A DNA stretch of 64,000 nt, taken from the NCBI GenBank assembly GCA_037965595.1, contig CP150183.1, positions 372,001-436,000 on the forward strand, in the 5' to 3' direction. The stretch is from Alkalihalobacillus sp. FSL W8-0930. Its GTDB lineage: Bacteria; Bacillota; Bacilli; Bacillales; Bacillaceae_D. The notes under the pieces were generated by a model. The model did not search any database. It saw only the letters and a list, made by a program, of their open reading frames with translations, and had not been told where the DNA came from. The position numbers were made by a program, and so were the translations under genes. Shown here in pieces: positions 21,138 through 28,947 of this stretch; the first letter of the stretch is position 1, and every line of letters begins with the position of its first letter.

Positions 21138-22883
21138 TTGAAGCCATTTGATCACTATAAACAACTTATTCAACACTTTCAGATAGAAGGCACCTCATCT
21201 CAGGTACCAACTTCCTTGGCTGAATTAGAAAAAGTGTTATTTTGTTCGCGAAGGAACGTTAACTTCATTTTAAAGAAGCTAGATTCTTTCAAATGGCTTG
21301 AATGGAAACCTGGGGTAGGTCGATCGAAGCAATCCTATCTTATTTTCCATAAGACCGTTGAGGAGCTTCAGTTGGAAGACATTCAAGAATTGTTTGATCA
21401 GAAACAACTGAAACAAATGTTTCTGTTAATAGATGAACTTAATCTTACAGATGAATGGAAAGAAGAATTGTACCGTTGGATCAATAGTAAATTGGGATTT
21501 CAACAGGAAATGAATGTAGACACGAAGAGGGATGTTTTGCAGTTCCCATACATTAGAGAGATTGGGCGGTTGGATCCAATCCTTGCTTTTAGGCAAATGG
21601 AGATGCATCTTATTCATCAAGTGTTTGACGGTCTAACAAAACGTGGTTCATTTAGTGGAGAAGTTTATCCACATCTTGCGCACAGTTGGAAGGTTAATGC
21701 TGAAGCTGATAAGTGGGTCTTTCATTTGAGGAAGCGAGTGTTCTTTCACAATGGTCAGGAGCTCACGTCAGAGGATGTAGCATATACCTTACAGCGATTG
21801 ATTAACGAGAATCCTTGGATGGTTGATGGTCTTCATGATATTAAAAACCTGGACCGCTACACAATTGCTTTAGATTTTAAAAGGCCTTGTCCTCTTTTAT
21901 TACGATATCTTTCACTCCCTCAAGCTGTTATCATACAAAAATCAGACGATCTTAAGCACAAGCACCCAATTGGTACGGGGCCATTTCGAATTGTTGAACA
22001 CGAATCTGAGCTGATTGAGCTTCAAGCTGTAGATACCTACTTTAAAGAGCGTCCGTTATTAGATATTATTCGAATCTGGACACTGCCTTCCTCAATCCAG
22101 TGGAGAAAAGATGCACAATTTTATCCTTATGTCCCATCTAAGAGTGATACGGCCGTCACAAATTGGTCCAAAAACAATCGAGTCAATCTTGAAAGAAAAG
22201 TTCTCATCTGTAATACCTATAAAGACGGTGATCTAAGAGATACGAAGATTAGGATACGTCTACATTCGGCCATCGATAAAGAACAAATGGTTAATGAACT
22301 TGGGGAGAACCGATTGTGCAGTTGTCATTCTTTATATGGTGAGGAAGTAAAGCCTACGTATCACGCTATAGCAGAAAGTGCTGAGCCCATTTCACTAACG
22401 CTTTATACGAATGAACACTCCCTAAACGTAAGTGATGCGTTTTGGCTTGCTCGAGACTTAAAGAAGAATGGGTTTCTTATAAAGGTCGTAACGGTTCCAA
22501 TTCATGAACTAGTTGACAAGAAAACAAGAGATAAAGCCGATTTAGTACTTGTTTCAATGGTTAATACAAGCGACTTGGAGTTATCGTTTATTCAATTTCT
22601 ATTAGGTCACAATGAATGGTTCCTTAGTATGTTTGATTTAAATCAATCGGAGTGGTTAAAGACATATACAAGAGCAGCCTGTCTGCAGCTAAAGCCAGTA
22701 GACATTCTAAAAAAAGTCGATCGTTATCTAGTGGACACGACAAGTATCATTCCACTGTATCTGACAAAACAAGAGGCTTATACGCATCCACATGCTTATG
22801 GAGTTGAACTTGACGACTTTGGATTTCTCGATTATCAGAAATGTTGGTTTCATACACCCGAAATAAAGGAAGAACATGAGTAG
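21138..22883 (+). CDS. SgrR-like transcriptional regulator with solute-binding domain
   Basis: The 581-aa protein starts with an SgrR-type winged-helix domain (residues 1-115; LAELEKVLFCSRRNVNFILKKL is the recognition region). It continues with an oligopeptide-binding-like SBP_bac_5 domain (IGRLDPILAFRQMEMHLIHQVFDGLT, EVYPHLAHSWKV, TSEDVAYTLQRL, GTGPFRI). There is no signal peptide, so the binding domain works in the cytoplasm as a sensor. The start is TTG with GGAGGGAGAG upstream. It is divergent from the EamA exporter, like SgrR beside sugar efflux genes in enterobacteria. The ligand is unknown. Confidence 0.88.
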   Translation: MKPFDHYKQLIQHFQIEGTSSQVPTSLAELEKVLFCSRRNVNFILKKLDSFKWLEWKPGVGRSKQSYLIFHKTVEELQLEDIQELFDQKQLKQMFLLIDELNLTDEWKEELYRWINSKLGFQQEMNVDTKRDVLQFPYIREIGRLDPILAFRQMEMHLIHQVFDGLTKRGSFSGEVYPHLAHSWKVNAEADKWVFHLRKRVFFHNGQELTSEDVAYTLQRLINENPWMVDGLHDIKNLDRYTIALDFKRPCPLLLRYLSLPQAVIIQKSDDLKHKHPIGTGPFRIVEHESELIELQAVDTYFKERPLLDIIRIWTLPSSIQWRKDAQFYPYVPSKSDTAVTNWSKNNRVNLERKVLICNTYKDGDLRDTKIRIRLHSAIDKEQMVNELGENRLCSCHSLYGEEVKPTYHAIAESAEPISLTLYTNEHSLNVSDAFWLARDLKKNGFLIKVVTVPIHELVDKKTRDKADLVLVSMVNTSDLELSFIQFLLGHNEWFLSMFDLNQSEWLKTYTRAACLQLKPVDILKKVDRYLVDTTSIIPLYLTKQEAYTHPHAYGVELDDFGFLDYQKCWFHTPEIKEEHE

Positions 22884-22956
22884 CATGATGACGAAAAAAG
22901 CTGCGTATGAATGAATCATCGTTGCTTTTTAAACTTTCGGAAAAGGGTGAGCACGC

Positions 22957-23685
22957 GTGGACCATCGTAGTTTATTAGTAAAAGAGGATATGACAAATCC
23001 TTCTATTGTTCCAGCATGGCTTATAAATGAATACCAAACCTTTCATAACACTGTGACTGATTCAACGTTTCCATGTTATTTCGGAATGAAGGCCGAAAAT
23101 AAAGGGGAGCTTCGTTATTCCTACCTCTCGCACGACGATTGGTCAAACCTCCCAAAAGCGGTTGATCAATTTCTTCAATTGTTCAGAGACCCACCTTTCA
23201 TTAGACATGGACTATTCGTGTTTGTCGAACCAGAAAAAGGTGAGCAGGATATCGAGTACTACCGCGATTACTTCTGGAGAATTCTTCAGTATCTCCATGA
23301 AGAGGATCCCATTCCATGGCCAAAGGAAAGCCCTCGTGATCCAGCACATTATCTATGGGACTTTCACTTTGCGGGGGAACCCATTTTTGCATTTGGGAAC
23401 GCGCCAGCCTACAAGCAGAGACGAACAAGAAATTTAGGGAATAGCCTTGTCCTTGGCTTTCAGCCGCGTAAAATCTTTAAAGGGCTTGAAGGGACAGAAA
23501 AAGGAGGCATCATGTCTCGTGAAAAGGTGAGAGAGCGCACGGAGGCATGGGATCAGTTACCGACGCATCCGGACATCAGTCATTTTGGAGATCCTACTCA
23601 TAATGAATGGAAGCAATTTTTTATTGGAGATGACGTAGAGCCTCTTACAGGGAAATGTCCGTTTTTACATAGAGAAGAATCCTAA
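22957..23685 (+). CDS. YqcI/YcgG-family protein
   Basis: The 242-aa sequence matches the YqcI/YcgG family: FPCYFGMKAENKGELRYSY near residue 42, FVFVEPE, WRILQYLH, and the C-terminal GKCPFLHREE. A member (GntA) acts as a heme-dependent N-hydroxylase in guanitoxin synthesis, so an oxygenase-like role is possible; the function in Bacillus is unknown. The start is GTG with a weak AAAAGGGTGAG ribosome site. It lies 73 bases after the SgrR-like gene and may be co-transcribed with it. Confidence 0.85.
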   Translation: MDHRSLLVKEDMTNPSIVPAWLINEYQTFHNTVTDSTFPCYFGMKAENKGELRYSYLSHDDWSNLPKAVDQFLQLFRDPPFIRHGLFVFVEPEKGEQDIEYYRDYFWRILQYLHEEDPIPWPKESPRDPAHYLWDFHFAGEPIFAFGNAPAYKQRRTRNLGNSLVLGFQPRKIFKGLEGTEKGGIMSREKVRERTEAWDQLPTHPDISHFGDPTHNEWKQFFIGDDVEPLTGKCPFLHREES

Positions 23686-23710
23686 GCGAGGAGCTTAAGG
23701 TTCTTTTTTT
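23677..23710 (+). terminator. Terminator after the YqcI/YcgG gene
   Basis: GAATCCTAAGC and GCTTAAGGTTC form an imperfect stem spanning the stop codon, followed by T7. Confidence 0.7.
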
Positions 23711-23789
23711 ATTTCAGTTATGTAAAAAATTGTAATGATGTCCTATTAAATAAGAGGGTGCTATACAATAGATGAAGGAGGTGTTTGGC

Positions 23790-25070
23790 CTGAAAAAATT
23801 CAGTAAGGTTGAAAGCGGCTGGATGCTTTATGACTGGGCTAATTCAGCTTACTCGGTTATTATTACAACTGCGATCTTTCCGATCTTCTTTAAGGCTGGG
23901 GCAGAGGCTGCAGGGATATCAAGCGTTAATTCAACAGCTTATCTCGGTTACACCATTGCGGTTGCTACGTTCATCCTTGCAATGCTTAGTCCCATTCTTG
24001 GCACGATTGCTGATTATGAAGGATTGAAGAAAAAATTCTTCGCGTTTTTCTTTTTAATTGGAGTCGTTTCTACAGCTATGCTTGCAGTTGTTCCTTTTGA
24101 TAGCTGGTTGGCGCTGCTGATATTGTATACGATTACATCAATTGGATTTGCAGGAGCAAATGTATTCTATGATGCCTTTTTAGTAGACGTAACGGATGAG
24201 GAGAAAATGGATGATTTATCTGCCAGGGGATACGGATGGGGCTATATTGGGAGTGCCATTCCATTCTTTCTATGCATTCTCATAATCTTAAGTGCTCAGA
24301 TGGAATTTTTACCACTAACCGTAACAGCGGCAAGTCAAATTTCATTTGTAATTACAGCCGTTTGGTGGGGAGTCTTTAGTATCCCAATGCTTCGTCATGT
24401 AAAGCAAGTTCATTTTATAAAACGCGAGTCGAAGCCGGTGGTTAAAAGCTTTAAGCGGCTTGGGCAGACAATCAAAGATATTCGTCAATATAAAACACTA
24501 ATGTTGTTTTTACTTGCTTATTTTTTCTATATTGATGGGGTAGGGACCATTATTAAAATGTCCACTGCTTATGGAACCGATCTAGGAATTGATGCTACGA
24601 GCTTATTACTCATTTTGTTTTTAACTCAAATCGTAGCGGCACCCTTTGCTATTTTATATGGGAGGCTGGCACAGCGATTTACTGGTAAGAAGATGTTGTA
24701 CGTAGGAATTGTTGTATATATTGTTGTTTGTATCTATGCATACTTTATGAATTCTGCACTCGATTTTTGGATTCTTGCAATGCTCGTTGCGACTTCACAA
24801 GGAGGCATTCAAGCGTTAAGTCGGTCTTATTATGCGAAGCTTATCCCTAAAGACCGCGCCAATGAATTCTTTGGTTTCTATAATATTTTTGGGAAATTTG
24901 CTGCGGTGATGGGACCGATACTTCTTGCTGTTACAGCGCAACTTACTGGAAGCTCAACGACTGGAGTGTTCAGCCTGATTCTTTTATTTATCATTGGTGG
25001 AGTGATCCTTGCCTTTGTTCCTGAAGCAGATGTGGAAGTGGGAAGTGGTCGTAACAAGGTAACCGTATAA
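23790..25070 (+). CDS. UMF1/YxiO-type MFS transporter
   Basis: The 426-aa, twelve-helix protein has the family N-terminus KKFSKVESGWMLYDWANSAYS and the DYEGLKKKFFAFFF loop, marks of the UMF1/Atg22-like major facilitator group (YxiO in B. subtilis). The transported compound is unknown. An ATG at 23772 is in frame, but the ideal ribosome site AAGGAGGTG lies at 23775-23783, inside that extension. CTG at 23790 is spaced correctly and aligns with family starts, so I use it. Single gene with its own terminator. Confidence 0.88.
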   Translation: MKKFSKVESGWMLYDWANSAYSVIITTAIFPIFFKAGAEAAGISSVNSTAYLGYTIAVATFILAMLSPILGTIADYEGLKKKFFAFFFLIGVVSTAMLAVVPFDSWLALLILYTITSIGFAGANVFYDAFLVDVTDEEKMDDLSARGYGWGYIGSAIPFFLCILIILSAQMEFLPLTVTAASQISFVITAVWWGVFSIPMLRHVKQVHFIKRESKPVVKSFKRLGQTIKDIRQYKTLMLFLLAYFFYIDGVGTIIKMSTAYGTDLGIDATSLLLILFLTQIVAAPFAILYGRLAQRFTGKKMLYVGIVVYIVVCIYAYFMNSALDFWILAMLVATSQGGIQALSRSYYAKLIPKDRANEFFGFYNIFGKFAAVMGPILLAVTAQLTGSSTTGVFSLILLFIIGGVILAFVPEADVEVGSGRNKVTV

Positions 25071-25082
25071 ATAATGCAGCGC

Positions 25083-25112
25083 GTGGCGGTCTCTAGTCGA
25101 GTCGCCACTTTT
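25083..25112 (+). terminator. Terminator of the UMF1 gene
   Basis: GTGGCG (25083-25088) pairs with CGCCAC (25103-25108), followed by T-rich sequence. Confidence 0.8.
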
Positions 25113-25136
25113 TATTTTATTTAGAGGAGAAAATCA

Positions 25137-25165
25137 TTTACAAATAAGAATCGTTACGATATACT
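25137..25165 (+). promoter_or_regulatory. Promoter with embedded Zur-like box
   Basis: TTTACA (25137-25142) and TATACT (25160-25165) are 17 bases apart. The spacer and -10 region (25142-25162) match the B. subtilis Zur box AAATCGTAATNATTACGATTT at about 15 of 20 defined positions, with the right half GTTACGATAT best conserved. A Zur dimer bound here would block RNA polymerase when zinc is plentiful. Confidence 0.7.
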
Positions 25166-25211
25166 GACTCCAGTACATAGATCGGAACTATTACGAAAAA
25201 GGAGTCTGACA

Positions 25212-26594
25212 ATGAAAAAAAGCTTAGCACTAGCAGGAGCAGCACTACTATTCTTGAACGCATGCTCACAGGGATCAGGAGATGCGGACAATGACACTAG
25301 CGAAACACTTGAAATTTATACAACCATTTTTCCAATAGAAGACTGGACGAAAAAAATCGGAGGCGACTACGTAGACGTTACCAATATGGTACCCGTTGGT
25401 TCCGATGCTCATACCTATGAACCTACACCAACAGAAATGGTGAAGGTAGCGAGTGCCGACGCCTTTTTCTATAGTGGAGCAGGGATGGAGGCCTTTGCTG
25501 ATAAGGTTGTCAGTGCAGTGGATGGAGAAGGTGTCGTGACGTTAGAAGCAACGGACGGGGTCGAGTTGATTGCGGATAGCCATGATCACGATCACAGTCA
25601 TGGAGAAGAGGATCATGAACATGAACATGGGGACGACGAGCATGGACATGAAGAAGAGGATCATGAACATGGGGACGATGAGCATGGACATGAAGAAGAG
25701 GATCATGATCACGACCATGATCACGAAGGAGAAGCTGACGAAACAGTGAACATTGAAGGCGTCTCTGATCACTATCATTCAGGCGATCACGTACATCTTA
25801 CAGCAAAAGCTTCTGATGAAGTTGAATCTGGTAAATGGCAATGGTACACGCTTGCAGCTGGAGAAGATGCTACAGATGAAGGTGCCTGGGAAGTAGTTGA
25901 GGGGAACGAATCTGCGGAATATGAAGGAACTGCAGAGGATGGTCAACAAATTCAAGCAAAGCTTCTGGATGAAAATCAAGAGATCATCGCTCAATCAAAT
26001 CCAGTGACGATCTCAATTGATGACCACGATGATGATGGACATGATGATCACGGACATACTCACGGTGAATTCGATCCACATGTCTGGTTAGATCCAGTGC
26101 TCTCCATTGAATTAGCAGGGAATATTAAGGACCAGCTAGTTGAGATGTTACCTGAGCAAGAAGACTATTTTAACAGTAATTATGATGAGTTGGTTTCCAA
26201 GTTTGAAGAATTAGATACTGAATTTAAAGAGGTTGCTGAGAAGGCGGACCTTGATACATTTATCGTTTCTCACGCTGGATACGGATACTGGGAAGAGCGT
26301 TATGGATTTAATCAAATTGGAATTGCAGGCATCTCCCCGACGAATGAACCATCACAAAGTCAGCTTGTCCAAACGATTGACCACGCTGAAGAGCTTGGAC
26401 TGAACTACGTTTTATTTGAACCGAACATTACGCCAGCTGTAGCTGAAGTTGTACAAAGTGAAATCGGTGCAGAAGCACTGACGATCTACCCACTCGAAGC
26501 ATTAACCGATGAAGATGTCGCCAATGACGAAGACTACTTCTCTTTAATGCACAAAAACGTAGAGACGTTGCGAACGGTTTTGTCCGCTGAATAG
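25212..26594 (+). CDS. Zinc ABC transporter binding lipoprotein (ZnuA/AdcA-like) with inserted domain
   Basis: The lipobox LNAC (Cys18) is followed by the cluster A-I fold: IYTTIFPIEDWTKKIGG, the metal ligand His67 in SDAHTYEP, His290 in FDPHVWLDP and a third His in VSHAGYGYW. Residues 123-172 are a His/Asp/Glu-rich loop typical of zinc binders. Inside the loop, residues 179-270 form an extra beta-type domain (YHSGDHVHLTAKA, WQWYTLAAGED, GQQIQAKLLDENQEI), after which a second His cluster (272-284) follows. The length of 460 aa exceeds the usual 300-320. A Zur-like box covers the promoter. No permease or ATPase gene is adjacent. Confidence 0.92.
   Translation: MKKSLALAGAALLFLNACSQGSGDADNDTSETLEIYTTIFPIEDWTKKIGGDYVDVTNMVPVGSDAHTYEPTPTEMVKVASADAFFYSGAGMEAFADKVVSAVDGEGVVTLEATDGVELIADSHDHDHSHGEEDHEHEHGDDEHGHEEEDHEHGDDEHGHEEEDHDHDHDHEGEADETVNIEGVSDHYHSGDHVHLTAKASDEVESGKWQWYTLAAGEDATDEGAWEVVEGNESAEYEGTAEDGQQIQAKLLDENQEIIAQSNPVTISIDDHDDDGHDDHGHTHGEFDPHVWLDPVLSIELAGNIKDQLVEMLPEQEDYFNSNYDELVSKFEELDTEFKEVAEKADLDTFIVSHAGYGYWEERYGFNQIGIAGISPTNEPSQSQLVQTIDHAEELGLNYVLFEPNITPAVAEVVQSEIGAEALTIYPLEALTDEDVANDEDYFSLMHKNVETLRTVLSAE
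25626..25709 (+). repeat. Two 42-nt tandem units in the His-rich loop
   Basis: The 14-residue unit HGDDEHGHEEEDHE is encoded twice in succession with almost identical codons, showing recent in-frame expansion of the metal-binding loop. Confidence 0.8.
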
Positions 26595-26601
26595 TTGAGA
26601 G

Positions 26602-26626
26602 ACCCTCCCATGTGGAGGGTTTTTTG
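26602..26626 (+). terminator. Terminator of the zinc-binding protein gene
   Basis: ACCCTCC pairs with GGAGGGT, followed by T6. Confidence 0.85.
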
Positions 26627-26640
26627 TTGTGGTGTGGGGG

Positions 26641-26758
26641 TTGGAGCGTTAGAAGGAAGATTGGAGCGTTAGGTATGAGAACTGGAGCATTAGAAGGAAG
26701 GTTGGAGCGTTAGGTGTGGAAACTGGAGCATTAGAAGGAAAATTGGAGCATTAGCCGG
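26641..26758. repeat. Tandem ~20-bp repeats with 41-bp higher-order period
   Basis: Six units of TTGGAGCGTTAG or CTGGAGCATTAG plus an 8-9 base tail follow one another. Tails alternate between AAGGAAGA-like and GTATGAGAA-like, so the pattern repeats about every 41 bases. No protein-coding frame with a ribosome site covers it. The rest of the 26.6-26.9 kb gap shows only the leader of the amidase gene. Confidence 0.85.
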
Positions 26759-26900
26759 CTGGGCTAAAGTAAAACGCTAAACCTGACCACCATCCCCCGT
26801 TCCTCTATAAATTTTTCATCCAATTCATGATTAATTTCTATTAACCTGTCAATGCTAGAGAAATAGATTATGAGGTTAACGGATTGGGAGAGGGGTTTAC

Positions 26901-27770
26901 ATGATGAGAAAGGTTCTAATCATGATGTTTATGTCGGTGTTGTTTATGGTTGCATTTGGAGAAAATGCTCATGCTGCGGAGATGGGTGAGGTCGATACCC
27001 AAGTTTCATTAAATGTTCGATCTGAGCCAAGTGAAGCGGGGAATATTATTGGAAGCTTGTCTCCTGGTGAACGCGTGGAGTACATTGATGTTGGTAACGG
27101 GTGGGGACAAATTACGTATCAAGGTAAGTTAGGTTTTATAAGCACCGCATATTTGATGAAAATGGAGAGAACACCAGAACCACAACAGATCACTCCTTCT
27201 GAAGAAGAGAAGGCACCTGAGTCAGAGCCTGCTGAATCCTTCCAGGTAAAACGTGTTGTGATTGATGCAGGGCACGGGGGGAAAGACCCGGGTGCGATTG
27301 GCAATGATCTCTATGAAAAGGTTGTTGCTTTGTCTGTAGCGAATAAGGTCAGAGATTTATTAATAGAGGAAGAGTATGAGGTATTGATGTCGAGAGAAAC
27401 AGACATCTTTGTATCACTTGAAGATCGTGTGCAAAAATCAAACAAATGGGCTGCGGACTTGTTTGTAAGCATCCATGCCAATGGGTACTCGGATTCGAGG
27501 GCTAATGGGGTTGAAACCTTTTACTATCAAGGAAGTACCAGAGGGAAGCAGGTAGCAACTTCTATACAAAAGGAACTTGCACAATCAACCGGTAATAAAA
27601 ATCGTGGCGTGTTTGCAGCTGACTTTTACGTGTTAAAACATACAAGCATGCCTTCTGTTCTTGTTGAAACTGGTTTTGTCTCAAATGAAAAGGACGCTGG
27701 TCTCTTAAAAACAGAGGATTACCAAAACAAAGCAGCAAGAGCCATTGTCAACGGAATCAACGCGTCATAA
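26901..27770 (+). CDS. N-acetylmuramoyl-L-alanine amidase with SH3b domain
   Basis: A secreted cell-wall hydrolase of 289 aa. It has a signal peptide (residues 1-25, cleaved near AHA-AE), an SH3b domain (about 32-90; VSLNVRSEPS, GWGQITYQGKLGFI), a Glu/Pro linker, and an Amidase_3 domain (115-287). Zinc ligands are in VIDAGHGG, LYEK and SIHAN, with the catalytic Glu in LVETGF. It would cleave the amide bond between muramic acid and the stem peptide, as in sporulation or separation amidases of Bacillus. The start ATG at 26901 follows GGGAGAGGGG; ATG 26904 is equally possible. Confidence 0.92.
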   Translation: MMRKVLIMMFMSVLFMVAFGENAHAAEMGEVDTQVSLNVRSEPSEAGNIIGSLSPGERVEYIDVGNGWGQITYQGKLGFISTAYLMKMERTPEPQQITPSEEEKAPESEPAESFQVKRVVIDAGHGGKDPGAIGNDLYEKVVALSVANKVRDLLIEEEYEVLMSRETDIFVSLEDRVQKSNKWAADLFVSIHANGYSDSRANGVETFYYQGSTRGKQVATSIQKELAQSTGNKNRGVFAADFYVLKHTSMPSVLVETGFVSNEKDAGLLKTEDYQNKAARAIVNGINAS

Positions 27771-27774
27771 GAAG

Positions 27775-27803
27775 TTGCAGGGGAACGTACATTCTCTTAT
27801 AAT
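27775..27803 (+). promoter_or_regulatory. Promoter of the alkylation-repair gene
   Basis: TTGCAG (27775-27780) and TATAAT (27798-27803) are 17 bases apart, just after the amidase stop, giving the downstream gene its own transcription start. Confidence 0.7.
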
Positions 27804-27825
27804 GAGTGTAAAAGGAGGATGGCGA

Positions 27826-28899
27826 ATGGAGCTAAGGAAGGCTGTTTACAATGAAGCGTTTATTCAACAACTTAAGATGGATCTAGCAAAAGCTGAACCA
27901 CGCTTTAAAGCGGATGAATATCAATCAATCATTTTACAAGCAGATTGGGAGCAGCTTGAACTGATGCAACGTAAACGTAGAATCACGGAGGCCATACACG
28001 CGACGCTCCCAGCTTCTTACCAGGAGGCGCTTGACATTCTCATGCAGGTTGCGCCGAACTATAGCGGGCTCGCGGGTCTTGTTTTCTCAGATTATGTTCA
28101 AGTGTACGGGTTGAATGATTGGGAAGCTTCTATTAAGGCGTTAGAACGATTCACCCAGTACTCTACGGCGGAATTTGCAGTTCGTCCCTTTTTTATAAAG
28201 GATTCAGAGCGCATGATTCAGCAGAGTATGACGTGGGCCCAAAGTGAAAATGAACACGTGCGTAGGCTTGCGAGTGAAGGGAGCCGTCCAAGATTACCTT
28301 GGGGGATCTCGATACCTACTATTAAAGAGAACCCAGCTTTGATTCTGCCAATCCTTGAATCACTTAAACAAGATCCGTCCTTATATGTACGCAGAAGTGT
28401 GGCGAATAGCTTAAATGATGTAACCAAAACACATCCCGCTCTTTTCAAAGACATTGCAACAAATTGGGTGAACGAGCACTCTGATACGGATTGGATTATT
28501 AAGCATGCCAGTCGAAGCCTATTAAAAAAGGGTGACCCGGACATTCTTCATTTATTTGGCTATGAAAATAGTGAAAAGTTACATATACAAGAGTTTCAAT
28601 GCGGGGCAGAATCTCTTCAAATTGGGGAAGTGATCGACTTTTCATTTCAACTTCAAGCAGAGACTGAAACGAAGCTACGAATTGATTATGCGATAGACTA
28701 CGTGAAGGCACGTGGCAACCGCACCCGAAAGGTCTTTAAACTTTCCGACACAACGATTAAGAAAAATGAAATCAAGAACTATTCGCGCACGCACTCATTC
28801 CAAGATCTCTCAACACGCACGCATTATCCAGGTACACACCAATTAACCATCATTGTAAATGGGGCAGAAAAACTCTCAATAGGATTCGATGTCATATAG
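27826..28899 (+). CDS. AlkC/YhaZ-type DNA alkylation repair protein
   Basis: The 357-aa protein has the HEAT-like helical repeats of AlkC/AlkD glycosylases. Landmarks are LASEGSRPRLPWG (residues 146-158), LYVRRSVANSLNDVTKTHP and RSLLKKGD, then a C-terminal Ig-like beta domain (about 255-357). The length equals that of B. subtilis YhaZ as I recall it. The family removes alkylated purines such as 3-methyladenine from DNA. ATG 27826 has AAAGGAGG nine bases upstream; the in-frame extension to 27745 overlaps the amidase gene and is not used. Confidence 0.88.
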   Translation: MELRKAVYNEAFIQQLKMDLAKAEPRFKADEYQSIILQADWEQLELMQRKRRITEAIHATLPASYQEALDILMQVAPNYSGLAGLVFSDYVQVYGLNDWEASIKALERFTQYSTAEFAVRPFFIKDSERMIQQSMTWAQSENEHVRRLASEGSRPRLPWGISIPTIKENPALILPILESLKQDPSLYVRRSVANSLNDVTKTHPALFKDIATNWVNEHSDTDWIIKHASRSLLKKGDPDILHLFGYENSEKLHIQEFQCGAESLQIGEVIDFSFQLQAETETKLRIDYAIDYVKARGNRTRKVFKLSDTTIKKNEIKNYSRTHSFQDLSTRTHYPGTHQLTIIVNGAEKLSIGFDVI

Positions 28900-28935
28900 A
28901 AAACAGCCCCTCGTATTCACCACGTACGAGGGACT
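28900..28935 (-). terminator. Convergent terminator of bpr
   Basis: CAGcCCCTCGT and ACGAGGGaCTG pair. On the minus strand TTTT follows, terminating bpr; the alkylation-repair gene converges on it from the other side. Confidence 0.75.
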
Positions 28936-28947
28936 GATCACTTGGTA

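Noticed and set aside
25542-25778. Minus-strand frame rich in Met, Ile and Phe opposite the His-rich loop
   Set aside because: Complement of CAT/GAT codons of the zinc-binding protein; no ribosome site.
26641-26758. Possible CRISPR array
   Set aside because: A tandem pattern with 8-9 base tails that alternate between two types has no unique spacers.
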